Notes under the pieces: model-generated
The model's input: only the letters and a program-made list of their open reading frames with translations
Told to the model about the DNA's origin: nothing
The model's database searches: none
Origin: Nemania diffusa
Taxonomy: Eukaryota; Ascomycota; Sordariomycetes; Xylariales; Xylariaceae
DNA: 64,000 nt
Direction of reading: 5' to 3'
Assembly (NCBI GenBank): GCA_038501195.1
Contig: JBBPUQ010000004.1
Coordinates: 2,170,001-2,234,000, forward strand
Part shown: piece after piece, positions 1-13,960 of the stretch
How the letters are laid out: every line of letters begins with the position of its first letter
How positions within the stretch are numbered: position 1 is the first letter of the stretch
Translations under genes and position numbers: made by a program

Positions 1-3000
1 AATATAAAAGCAAATATATATATATATATAAATATTATTTTTATTAAACAAATTATAAAATATTTAAATTTGCTTTTAATTTAGTTTATATTTTAAAATA
101 TAATAAAATATAATAAATAAAATAAATAAAAAATTAATTAAACTTTTAAAGTTATTATAAAAATAAAAAAATATATATTTTAAAAAATATTTTTATATAT
201 TGTTAATATATAAAACAATTTTATTTTAAAAAAGTTATAGTTTTAAAAATATAATATTTTTTTTAATTGTTAAAAAAATCAGCTTTTATTTTTATTTATT
301 TTATTTGTTAATTATAATATAAAATATATTATTAATATAAATTAAGCTAATATATAGTTATAATATTTTAGCTATAATTAAAATATAGTATAAAAAAATA
401 TAAATTTAAAAAAAAACGAAAAAAAATGTAAGTTTTAAAAAAAAGCAGCTAAAACTAATAATATAAAATTTAAAACTTTTATATAAATATTAAAACAAAA
501 AAATTTTAAAAAAAAAAGTTTAAAAAAAATAAACTATATTTTTAAAAAAAAACTACTTTTTATATAAAAAAAAACTTATTAAAAAAAAAAAAAACAATAA
601 TATATATTAATTAAAAAAGCTAACTTTAATATATTAAAAAAATAAAAAATTAATATTTAAAGCTTATATTATATATAAAAAAATAAAATTAAATAATATA
701 AAAAACAACTAAATATTAATATAATTAATATAAATATTATAACTTTTTAATTTTTAATAAAATAAAACAAATTAATTAAAAATATTTATATTATTAATAT
801 TTATAAAATTAATAAAATTATTACTAATAAAAAAGTTAAAAATTTTTTTATAAAAAAAAATAATAAGTTATAATAAAAAATTTTCAAAATTATTTTTAAT
901 AAATATTATAATTTATTTTAAATATTTAATAAAATAAATTTTAATATTTTATTTTTATATTATTTATAAATAAACTATTATATTAAATTTATAAATAATA
1001 AAAAACTAAAAAATTTAAAACATTTGTTTTTATATAAAATATTTATAAATAAATTAAAAACTATAAAAAAATATTTAATAAATAATTTATAAAAAAAATT
1101 TATTAAATTAAATAATGTTTTATTTATATTTTTTGTTTTATTTATAAATAAACTATATAATAAATTATAATTTTGTATTAATTATTAAAAGTTTAATATT
1201 TTTATAAAAAAAAATTGCTATTTATTATTATTAATTAAAAAAATATTGTTTTAAATTTTTAAAGCAAAAATTTTTATAAAAATTAATATAAAATAAATAT
1301 TTTATTAAATTTATATAAATTTAAATAAAAAAAACTTAATTATTTTTTATATTTGTTATAAAATTTATTAATATAAAATGTTATTTTTTAAACTTATTAA
1401 TAAATTTTTTATATTTTAAAAATATATAAATAATATTTTATTTAATTATTTAAATAATTTTTGCAATATTTATATAAATAATATTTTTATTTATTTCGAT
1501 AATTTAATTAAATATAAAAAATATATAAAAAAAGTATTATAACAATTAAAAAATATTAATTTATAAACTAATTTAAAAAAATCAAAGTTTTATATAATTA
1601 AAATTAAATTTTTAAATTATATTATTAATATAAATAAAATATAAATAAATTTTAATAAAATTAAAATAATATATAAATAAAAGTTTTTTATTACTATTAA
1701 AAATATATAGTTTTTTTTAAATTTTTATAATTTTTATTAAAAATTTATAAAAAACTATAATAAAATAATTAAACTATTAAACTAATTAATAAAAAAAAAA
1801 GTTTTTTTTATATAAATTTTTTAATATAAAAAAGCTTTTAAATTTTTAAAAAAAAGCTTAATTATATTTTTTATTTTAAATTATTATAATTATAGCTTAT
1901 TTATTAAAATAAAAACTAATATTTTTAATAAAATAGCTATAAAAATAATATTTTAATTTTATAAAAAAAAATAATATTTAATAGTTTATTATTTTAAAAT
2001 TTTATATAATATAAAATTAAATTATAACATTTATAACAAAAAACTATTAATAATAATATTAATATTAAAAAAATAAAAACTAAAACTAATAAATAATTAA
2101 TAAAAAAAGCTATTTTTTATTATTATAAATTATAAAATATTAAAATATTTTAATTAAAAATAATATTTTAATTTAAAATAAATTAATTAAATAATATTTT
2201 TTTTAAAATATAATTTTATAATTATTTATTATTTAAATAAAAAAAACATTGTTATAAATATTTTATTTTATAAATAAAAAAATTTAATTATTTAAAAAAA
2301 TAAAAAAAATATATAATAATATTTAATTATATTTGTATTTTTTAATAAAAAATATTTAAAATAAATAATAAATAATATAATTATTATTATTATTATTATT
2401 TAAAACAACTTAAAAAAAAACTTAAAATAATTAATAAATTATTAATTTATTAATTATATTTTTAAATAAAACTATATTAATTTTGCTATAAAAATATATT
2501 GTTAAAAAATAAAAAGTAAAAAATTAAACAATTTATAAACTTTAAAAAAAAAACTTACTTTTTATTAAAAAAAATTAATTATATTTAATTATATAAACTT
2601 ATATATTTAATTAATTTTTAAAATTTATAACTATATAGTTATAGTTTATTTAAATATAAAAAAAATAAAACAACTAATATATAAATAATATTAATAGTTT
2701 AAACTATTTAAAAATTATTAAATTTATATATTAAACTATTTAAAATGTTAATTTATTAAAATATTAAAAAATAAAACTTTAAAAAAACTACAACTATTGT
2801 TAATATTAAACTAAATATAAAAATATTTAGTTATAAATTTTAAATAAATATTAAAAAACTATAAAAAATATAATAATATATTAGTTATAATAAATCAGTT
2901 AAATAAAAAAATATAAATAATATTTTATATAATAAAAACAATAGTAAAAAATGCTATAAAAATATACTATAAAAGTTTTTTTTAAATATTTAATATATTT

Positions 3001-3553
3001 ATTATTATAACTATTAATAAAAAATTTTAATTTATTTTAATTTTTATAAATAAATTAAATAAACTAATAAAAATTATTTATATTTTTATATTATTAAATT
3101 ATTATAAAATAATAAACTAAATAAAAATTATAAACAAATATTTAAATTAAAAGTTATAGTTTTATATAAATTATTTTTAAAATAATTAGTTAAATTAAAT
3201 TTTTGTTATAAATTATATTTAAATATTTATATTATATAAATTAATAAAATTGTTTTTTTATAAAATAAAAATAAATTTTTTTATATTTTTTTATTTTAAT
3301 TAAAATTATTAAACTATTAATAAAAAATTAAAAGAAATAACTATATAAAAATAATATATTTAAAAATAAAAATAAAAAAAAGTTTAAACTATAGTAAATT
3401 ATATTATAACTATAAAAATAAATATATAAAAAGTTTAAAAAAAAATAATTTATTAAATAAATAAAAAAAAAAAAAAATTTAACTTTAATATAAATAATTA
3501 TATGTTTATTTTAAAAAAGTAATAATTATAAATTATAAATAAATTTTTTGTTG

Positions 3554-3815
3554 AAATACTGGTATTAATTACAACTATATATTGTAGTTTATATGCTATA
3601 GTATTTGTACTACAGTTATATAAATAGGTATATAGTTATATAAACAAATATTTATTTTATATATTAGCAAAAATTTTATTTATAATAAAATCTCCAGCTG
3701 TATAAAAAAACTCTTTTTAGATTTAATTATTAATATAAATATAGTATAACTAGTTTTATATTTTGTTTATATATAACTTATATATACTATTGTATATATA
3801 TAGTTTATTTAATAT
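3554..3815. repeat. Dispersed repeat, copy 1 (mutated transposon relic)
   Basis: This 262-base segment aligns without gaps to 11316-11577, in the same orientation at an offset of 7762. I count about 25 mismatches and every one is a transition (C/T or G/A), lost in either copy. Many are CpA/TpG to TpA changes. It is slightly richer in G+C than its surroundings. The family of the original element cannot be recognised. Confidence 0.85.
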
Positions 3816-6800
3816 TAATTAATAGTTGCAAAATATATTATAAATTAGCAAAAATAAAAATAAAGCTAGCTTAAAGCTTAATTAAGCTTGATAAATCTTT
3901 GTATTATATTTTAAAGTTTTTGCTTTATATAAATCAAGTAATTTTTATATAATAAAGTTTAAAATAAAAAATCAAGTTTGACTATTATACTAGAGTATAT
4001 TTTATAACATTATAAAGTTTTAAATATAAAAAATAATACTAAAAATAATAGTATATAATTATATTAAATTATTTGTTATATAATAGTTAAATAATAAAAC
4101 TTTTTTATTTTTTATTTTATATTTTTAATTATTATAGTATTAAAATAGTTATATAATAAAAAAGAACTTTTTATTATATATAATAACAATAACTAATATA
4201 ATAAAATCGCTTTTAACTGTAGATTTTTAAAACATTATATATAAAAATATATTAATATTTAATTATAAAACTAAAAGCTTAATATTATAACAGTAACACT
4301 AATTATATTTAATATTTAAATAGTTTATTATATTATTAAATATAAATATTTAAATCTAATTAGCTAGCTATTATAAAAATTATATATTAAAAATTTTAAA
4401 TATTAAATATATAAAATATAAAATTGAATAAATAAATTAGTTCAATAAAAATTGTTTAATATTTTAAAATAAAAAAATATATAATATAATAGCAACAATA
4501 GTACAAAATAGCAAATAAAACTTGTATAAATTATATAAAGCTAATATTTGTTTAATAACAATAAATAAACTTCTTTTTTAGCTATTTAATCAACTTTACT
4601 ATTTTTTGTACAAATATTTAATTTATTAATTTCAAACTAATAGTTTTATATAACTATAAACAATATAAATATACTTTAACTAAAACTAATATAGCTAAAA
4701 TTAATTTTAAATATATATTTTTAAATATTTATAAAAAAAAACAATAAACCGTTTGTATAATTAACTATTAAATATAAATATATTTTTAACTTTATATATT
4801 AATATATAATAACTATTAGTTATAAGCTAAATTTCTAATTAATTTACAAATATTTTATAATATATTATTTTCTATATATTTTTAAATAACAGTTTTATAT
4901 TTATATAATACTTGATTTAATAATATCGGATATATTTTTTGAGTTATTTTTAATTTAAAATATATAAAACAAAATAATTTTACTAAAAAAATATGCTATT
5001 TTTTAAAAAACATAAAAAAAAAAAAAGAATTATTTTAGTAAGCTATATAACTTGTTATATAACAAAGTACAACTATTTATTAATATATACTAATAATTTA
5101 AAATAATAGAAAATTAATATTATATTGTTTTTCTAATAATATTAAAAAATTATATAAAAAACTTTTATATATATAATATTAAACTAAAAAAAATATAAAA
5201 TAAAATTTATTATATAATAAATATTTACTTTAATATTAATATAAATTATAGCTAATATTAAACTAACTAAATTAATATTACTTTTATATAAACTAAAAAA
5301 AAAAACCTCGACTTATTTATTTATAATATATTTAATATTATAATTATAAAGTTTGCAAAAGTATAGCGAATTTTTAGCGCAAGCTACTAAAATAAAATTT
5401 AACTTAATATAACTATTATACAAATATACCAAAATATACTAAAACTAGTAATAGCTTTAATATTTTAAAAACTTATATACAAAAGTTTTTTTGTTAATTT
5501 ATAAGCTTACTTTTAAATAGTAAATAAAAATAAATCAAAATATTTTATATAAAAAATAAATAATATATATTTTATTAATTAAAAATATTATTAAAACAAT
5601 TATATAAAAAGTTTTTAACTTAAAAATATATAAAAATTTTCAAGTTTGTTTAATATTTAATAAAATTTTATATAACTAAAAAAATAACTTATTTAAAACT
5701 TTTATATAAATAAAAAATATTTTATATATAAAAAACTAAACTATTAATTAATTAATTATATACTTTAAAAAAAAGCTTATATTAAAAGTATATATTTTAA
5801 TTTATATAAAATAATTTTCAATTATATATTAATGCTTAATTAGTTTTTAATATATTTTATAAAATATAAAAAATATATTAAGCTAAAATTAAATAAAAAT
5901 AACTAAAAAATCAACAAAAAATAAAAAAATTAATTAATTTAGTTTTTTATAAACAATATATTTATATATTATATAATAAATAAAAATATTTAAAACTAAA
6001 ATATTATTATTTTATTTAACTAGTTTATATTAAATAACTAATATTATATAAAGTATTAAAATAAACTATAAAATATAAATGCTTTTAATTATTTAACAAT
6101 AAAAAAAGTACAACTAAAAGTTTATTTATAAATATATTTTTATATAAAAATAAACTAAACATTAAAAACAATATATATTTATTTTAATAGCAGCTATATA
6201 ATTATTACAATTAATATTATATAAATAAAAAATATATTAAATATAACAATTTATTATATTTTTAATATAGCAATATTATTTTTGTTTTTTTTTAAAAATA
6301 TCGATCGCTTAAAAATATATTTTAATAATATAAAAAATTTAATTATATAATATAATAAAAAAACTATTTTTATTATATATAAATAAAAATATTTATTTTT
6401 TAATATAAATTTATAAAAAGTCGGTATATATTTTATAAAAACAAAATTTTAACAGCTATATTGCTATTTTAAATATTTTTATATAAAACATTTATATAAA
6501 ATATTTAATTATATAAAATATAATATAAACTATTTAATTTTAAAAAAAATCTAAAAGTTTTGTTATTATTGTTAATTATATAATTAAATATTTTAACATT
6601 TTAAGTTTTCAATTAAAAATAATTGCAATTTTAATTATAAAGTAATAATTAATACTATATAAATAAATAGTAAACAAGTTTTTTATGTTATTAATATTAC
6701 AATATTTTTTTAAATAACAATATTTTTAAAATTTATATTTATATATAATATATAAAAAGTATTATATAAATATTAAATTAATATATATTAAAAACTACTA

Positions 6801-9202
6801 AATTATATTATTTATAACTTAAATATTAACTTTTTATCTAAAAAATTTCAAAACTATATATAAATAATAAATATATAATATTATATAATATTTGTTAAAA
6901 CTTATTAAACAATAAATAAAGTAAAAAAAATATATAAACTATTTTAATATATATATAATATTTTTAAAGTAAAAATAAACTATTATATAAAATAAAAATT
7001 AATTCTACAAATAGTAATTAAAGCTTTAAATAATATTGCAAAATTAAATAGCTTTATATTTATTTTATTAGTTTTTAATATATATTTAAAAGTTAATTAA
7101 AACTTATTTTTATCGCTAAATATTATATAAAAAGCTAAAACAATAAAAAAAATAATAAAAATGTTATATAAAAAATATATAAAAGTCAAAATTAATTATG
7201 CAATTAATAAACATAACAGTTTAGCTATATATAATATATTTTTATTATTTTTAAAAAGCAAAATATTTATATAAAAAAAAAAGCAAAGCTAAAATAAACT
7301 ATATAAAATTTAATCGATTAAAAAATCAAACATTATTATTGATTTAATAAATAGTTTAATATATTTCCAATATATACAAATAAAACTTTACTACTATATA
7401 AAAAAAACATAATTATTAAAAAATTAAAAAATAAATTTAATAAAAGTTTAATACTTTTAAATTTCTATTATATAAAAAAAATGTAATAAACTAAAAAAAA
7501 ACGCAAATATATATATAACTTTTATATAATAAATCAGCTATAGTTTTTTTATAGTAAAAAAACAAAAAATATATATATTAGCAGTAAAATTATAAAAAAA
7601 TAATATAATTAATATATCTAAAGTACTATTTAAAAAATTAAATGCTATTAAAATTAATAACTTTATTATACAAAAAATATTTTAGTTTGTTAAATATAAT
7701 TAAATAAAATATAAAAATATTTGAATTTTTAAATTTTGTTTTATACAAAAAATCAAAAAAAAAACAACCAAGTTATATAAAAAGTTAAAACTTATTATAT
7801 AAAAATATAACAATTTTAAAAAAAAATTAATATTTATTTAATTTTTAACTATTTAATAAATAAATTAAAAACTATTGTTTATATTTAAACTTTTATTAAT
7901 TTGTAACTATAATATTTTAAATAAACTTTAAAATATTATATAAATATATATATAGTTGAAAAATAAATTAGCAAAAAAAATTTTTATATAACTGTTAATT
8001 AAACTAAAGTTTAAATATTTTAAAAATATTATTTTAAAAATTATATAACTACTATATAAATTAACTAAATTAAAACTATATTAGTTTAAAATATATTATT
8101 AATATTACTATAAAAAACTTAATATATTTATATTTATATATAATTTATATTTTTTATATATAATAAAACAAATTAACAATTTTAATATTATAAATCTATA
8201 AATAAATAATATATTTAGCTTTATTATATTAAATTTTTTAGCAAAAAAAAAATATAAACTATAATAAACTAGTTTTTATATAAAACTAAAAAAAACATTT
8301 TAATTAAATTACTTAATTAAATTTAATAGCAAATAAGTTATTTTATTATATAAAAATAATATAACTTTAATTTAAAAAAGCTAAAATAACTAATTAATTT
8401 TAATTAACTATTATATAAAAAAAGCTGTTTAAAAATATATTTTATAATATATATAAAAAATATATATTAGTAGTATATATTAACTAAAAGTTATATACGA
8501 TTTATTAATAGCTATATAAATAATTAACTTTTAATTAAATAATATTAAAAATCTAAATTAAAAAATCCAATAGTAAATAAATAATTTTAACTATAAATTA
8601 ACTTTTATATTATTAAATCTAAATTATATAAAATTGTTTATATTTATTAACAAATTATTTGCAAATAATATAAATATAATTTTGTAACTTAAATTTATTA
8701 TTATATTAATAACAAAACAATATATAAAAAACAATTTAAGTTTTAAAATTACTAATAATATTATATACTAAAACTTAAACAAATGTAAAAAAGTTATTTA
8801 TAATATATTTATAAATAAATTATATAATATAATTAATAGTTTTAATAATACAATTGTTTTATATATAACAATTTAGTAAATTTTAACTATATTAAAAATT
8901 ATTTTAATTTTAGTAGTTTTATATTTAAATTTAAAATTTTTATACAACTGCTTAGTTAAATTTAAAACAATATAAAAAAAACAACTTATAATTAATATTA
9001 TATTATTTTATAAATTATATAAAAAAAAAGAAATTTTTAAAATATAATAAATAAATAACGCTAACAATTTTATTAATGTATTTATAAAACAAAAACTAAA
9101 CTAAACATTTAAAACTTTAATATTTATTAATAAGTTTATTATATAAATCAAAATATTAGTAAATAAAATAGAAATAAATATATAATAAAAAAACAACTAT
9201 TG

Positions 9203-9345
9203 TATAAAAACCGCTTTTTTTTTATATAAAAAAGCATATATTTGAAATATTATAAAAAACCTACTTTTAATAAACAGGTTTTAATAATATAGTAATAATA
9301 TATACAATTTTTTTTATATATTTTAAGTTTAATTTTTAGCTAAAG
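9203..9345. repeat. Direct repeat about 140 bp, copy 1
   Basis: A segment starting at a CCGC followed by a T run recurs at 9441, about 238 bases downstream. The copies share a block ending in TTTTTAGCTAAA. Differences are mostly transitions plus one or two small indels and a few transversions in a T-rich stretch. This looks like an old tandem duplication inside the AT block. Confidence 0.75.
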
Positions 9346-9440
9346 TATATATTTAAAGTAAGCTAATATAAACAGTATATTTTAAATATAGTTTTTTTTA
9401 TACAGTATTTTATTTTTATACAATATAAAACGACCTTTAT

Positions 9441-9582
9441 ATAAAAGCCGCTTTTTTTTTTATATAAAAAAGTATATATTTAAATATTATAAAAAACTTA
9501 CTTTTAATAAACAAGTTTTAATAATATAGCAATAATATATACAATATTTATTATATATTTTAAGTTCAATTTTTAGCTAAAA
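9441..9582. repeat. Direct repeat about 140 bp, copy 2
   Basis: Partner of the copy at 9203-9345. It contains the same ordered landmarks: CCGC, a T run, ATATAAAAAAG, TTTTAATAAACA and the closing TTTTTAGCTAAA. The spacing of about 238 bases suggests a tandem duplication with unit length near that value. Confidence 0.75.
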
Positions 9583-9669
9583 TAAATAAAGTTTAAAATT
9601 AATAGTAAAAAATTATTAATTTTAAGCTTTGTTAATTTTTTTTTAGTTTTTTTTTTTTTTATTATATAT

Positions 9670-9910
9670 ATTTAAAAATATTTATATATAATATATTTTT
9701 ATTTTATATCGACAGCTATATATATATATAATATATTTTTATTTTATATTAACAGTTATATATATATATAATATATTTTTACTATATATTAATAGTTATT
9801 TATATATATAATATATATTTATTATATATTGACTAAAATATATATATATAATATACTTTTATTTTAAATTAACAAATAAATATATATATAATAAACTTTT
9901 ATATTTAAAA
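9670..9910. repeat. Minisatellite with 40-bp period
   Basis: Five start points of the same unit, (T/C)(A/G)ACAGNTATA-like, fall at about 9710, 9750, 9790, 9830 and 9870, exactly 40 bases apart. Each is followed by a TATATATATA run and ATATATTTTTATTTTATAT. Units diverge by C/T and G/A changes and a few others. No coding content. Confidence 0.85.
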
Positions 9911-10675
9911 AAAAATCAAAAAATATATATATATTTAATAATTTATATATAATATAAAACATTTTGATATATATATATATAAAAAATATTTATATAATAT
10001 ATATAAAAAAAACATTATTAAAAAGAACTAAAAAATTAAATTTGTTATTTTTTAGTTACTATATAAAAAATAAAACAAAATTAAATCTTTTTTTTTTTTT
10101 TTTTTTTTTTTTTGTTTTTATAAGCTATGTTAAAAATAACAAGTGCTATATAAACGCTAAATATATATACTATATATACTTCTTTAAAAACTAAAAATTT
10201 AATAATATCTAATAAATAGTATATTAATATAGCACTAACAATTATTTCAAAAACTATTAATATAAAACAGTATAATTAAATCTTAATTTTAGATTAAAAT
10301 AGCTTAAAAGTACTTCTTTTAATATATAAACTTTGTTTAAACATTTATAAAAATGTTTAAAACTAACATTTAAAAAATAATATCGGTAAAAAAAGCGATA
10401 TAAACAATGCTTTTTTTAATTTATTATATAATTAAATATATTAACTAAAAATATATAAAAAAATTTATTTATATAAAAATAAATATATATTTATATAAAG
10501 CAATTATATAAAAGTTTAACAAGTTTAGCTTTTAATTAAAAAGCTATATATTTTTACTGTACTATTGTTTTTAATTTAAATAAAATTTTAAAACTATAAC
10601 ACGCTGCTTAAAAAAACAAGCATAAAACAAAAGCAAACAATAGCTATTATGCTACTACTGCTGCTACTATATAAC

Positions 10676-10699
10676 AAATATATATATATAAATAAATAA

Positions 10700-10756
<57 letters not shown>

Positions 10757-10770
10757 ATATATAAATAAAT
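10676..10770. repeat. (TA)n simple repeat
   Basis: Alternating TA runs occupy nearly the whole interval, with short AATAAATAAA interruptions at either end. The Tyr/Ile-rich frame that reads through it on the minus strand is a product of this repeat and not a gene. Confidence 0.9.
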
Positions 10771-11315
10771 AAATAAACAAACAAATAAACATATAAAAAA
10801 AAAACGAAAAAAAAAAAATAAAAACAAATAAAAACTAATTAAATATTTATATTTAAAATTTTATATTATACGAATTAATATTTCAATTAATATTGTTTAT
10901 TTTTTTTATATAATATTTAATACTTTTTTTTTTTTATATAGCAGTTATTTATTAAATAAATAAATCAATAAATAATTATTAATTAATTAACTATATAAAG
11001 TTTATTAAATTAATTATTAATAATTTATTGTAGATTTTATTATTATATAAAAAAGTTATTTTTAATAAATTAATTATAACTAACAATTTAATAAATAACA
11101 ATTTGCTATTTTAACTAATTAAAAATATTATATAATATATAAACTAAATTAATATAATAAATAATCAAATTATACTATTTATATATAGCTATAAAACAAT
11201 CGACTTATTATATAATAAAACTAAGCTATTATAAAATATATTGCTTTTTTATTTTTTATTTTTTTGTTTTTATATAATATTTAGTTATAACTAAAAAAAA
11301 AAAAAGCCAGTATTA

Positions 11316-11577
11316 AAATATTAGTATTAGTTACAACTATATATTATAGTTTATATACTGCAATATTTATACTATAGTTATATAAATAAATATATAGTTA
11401 TATAAACAAACATTCATTTTGTATATTAGTAAAAATTTTATTTATAATAAAATTTTCAGCTATATAAAAAAACTTCTTTTAGATTTAATTATTAATATAA
11501 ATATAATATAACTAGTTTTATATTTTATTTATATATAACTTATATATACTATTATATATATATAGCTTATTTAATAC
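11316..11577. repeat. Dispersed repeat, copy 2 (mutated transposon relic)
   Basis: Gapless partner of 3554-3815. All differences seen between the two are transitions. In some positions this copy keeps the G or C (for example near 11330, 11411-11421 and 11566) and in others copy 1 does, so both copies were mutated independently from a richer ancestor. Confidence 0.85.
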
Positions 11578-13527
11578 TTTTTAATAAATTAAACTTTTTA
11601 ATAATTTAATAATTTTTTAAAATTTTAATATATAAAAAAATATATATATATATTAAAAGTTTTAAATTTTTAAAAAATAATTAATAAATATTATATAAAT
11701 AAATTATAAAAATATTTTAATAATTTTTTATTTAAATAAAAATTAGAAAATTTTATTAAAAAATTAATTAAACTAAAAAAAAAAAAAAATTTATTATTAA
11801 AAAAATCTAAACTTTATAATTATATTATAAAAAGTTTTAATATTAAATTATATAATAAAACTAAAATATTAATAATAAATAATATTTAATTAAAAATTTT
11901 AAAAATAATATATTATTTTTATATTAATTTTATTAAAACTATTTAAATATAATAAAATTTTTAATATATTTAAAAAAATAACTAAAAATAAAAACAAAAA
12001 ATAAATTTATAAAGCTATATTTTAATAATAATAAAATTATTAAAAAAAATATTAAATAATTATATAAAAAAAAAAACATATAAAATTTAATTTATATAAA
12101 ATAAACTTTAATAAATTACTATTTAATAATTAAATATAAAAAAATTTATAAAATAATACAATAAATAAAAAGCTTAAAATAAAACTTATAAATAAATATT
12201 TAAAATAATTTCTTTTTTTATTAAAAAGTATTTAATTTAATTATTATTTATATAAAAGTTTATTTTTTTTTTTTTAAAAAAAATAGTTATAATATAATAG
12301 CTAATATAAACTATATAGTTATTTTAGCTATATATTGCAATTTTTTTGCTTTTTTTTTTTTTTTTGCAAAATTTATTTACTGCTAAAATTTACTACTTTA
12401 AACAGTTTATATACTATTTATTTCTATTATTTTATATTAGCTAAATTTTTTTTTTTTTTTTTTTTTTTTATATTTAAATTTTTATATACAATTAAATTAT
12501 TTAATTAATAGCTTTGTTTTTTGTAAATATTAATATATAATATAATACTGCTTTTATAAATATATAAAATTAAACTAAATAAATATTAATTTTAATATAA
12601 TAAAACTTTATAATATATTATATATAGTTTATTAAATAATTAATAATGTTTTTTTAAAAACTTAGTTAATTATAATATAAATTTTAATTAACTATTTTTG
12701 TTTTAAAAAATAATAAATATAATATTTTAACATTAATATTAATTTAATTTTAATAATAGCTATATTAATTTTATAGTACTTTATAATAAAAACTAATTTT
12801 ATTTTTACGCTAAAAACTAAATTTAATATAATTAAAAATACAAGCATAAATATATGCTGCAAAAAAAAAACAAGCTTAAAAGTTTATATATAAGCGTAAA
12901 TATATATAAATTTTTTAATTTAAACTTTAAAAGTATTTGCTAAACTATTTAAGTATTAATACTGCAGTATGCTTTTTTAAGCTGCTATTTAGCACTATAT
13001 TAAAAGTTTTTTTTATTTTTTTCTATAATAATATAAGCTATATAATAAACAAGTTAACTTTTATATTAAAAATTAATAGTCGGTATTAAATAAACTATAA
13101 ACTTTTGTAATTATTGCAACATAGTTATTAAATATATTGCTTTTTTTTTTTTAATATTTAGTAGTAAAGTTTTTTTAATATACTTTAAGTTTACTTTTAA
13201 CAAAAAGTTTATTTGGTTTTTTTCTAGCTTTTATTGCTGTTTTTAAGCACTAAACATATTTTTTAAAATTTTAAAAAAACTTTACTATATATAGTTTACA
13301 TTTAATAATACTAAGCTTTATAAAAAAATAAGTAAAAATTATAATTAAAAAAACTTATAAGTTATTTTAGTTTTAAAGCTAGCAAATATAGTTTTTTTTT
13401 ATATATAGCTTAATATTTTTAAAAACAATATTGTTATTTACTATACTATTGTTAATTTTTAACTTTTAGTTTTTTATATAGTTTTTTTTTTGCAGCTTTT
13501 TTTTAAGCTTATAGTAAAACATTTTCT

Positions 13528-13960
13528 AAAAAAAAAATAAAAGCAATAAAAAAATAAAAGCAATAAAAAAATAAAAGCAATAAAAAAGTAAAAGCAAAAA
13601 AAGCATAAATATAAAAAAAAAATAAAAGCAACAAAAAAAAAAGCGTAAAAGTATAAAAGCAACAAAAAAGTAAAAGCAATAAAAAAATAAAAGCAATAAA
13701 AATAAAAGCAATAAAAAAGTAAAAGCAATAAAAAAGTAAAAGCAAAAAAAGCGTAAATATAAAAAAAAAATAAAAGCAACAAAAAAAAAAGTATAAATAT
13801 AAAAAAAGCATAAAAATATAAAAGTAACAAAAAAATAAAAGCAATAAAAACGTATATATAAAAAAAAAGTAAAAGTAAAAAAAAAGTAAAAAAATAAAAG
13901 TAAAATAAATATAAAAGTAACAAATATAAAAAAAAAAGAAAAAAAAGTATAAAAATAAAT
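13528..13960. repeat. A-rich minisatellite (AAAAGCAATAAAAAAAT-like units)
   Basis: About 430 bases of irregular tandem units built from TAAAAGCAATAAAAAA, with variants that replace GCAA by GTAA or insert ATATA. The plus strand is almost pyrimidine-free apart from isolated T and the C of AGC, so the tract is strongly strand-asymmetric. The overlapping Phe/Leu/Tyr-rich minus-strand frames are translations of this repeat and are not called as genes. Confidence 0.85.

Noticed and set aside
9964..10194. 76-codon plus-strand frame rich in Tyr, Ile and Phe
   Set aside because: Translation of TA-rich and T-run sequence in the AT block; no domain, and codon content follows base composition.
13474..13923. 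Three overlapping minus-strand Phe/Leu/Tyr frames up to 149 codons
   Set aside because: They are readings of the A-rich minisatellite in different frames and not genes.
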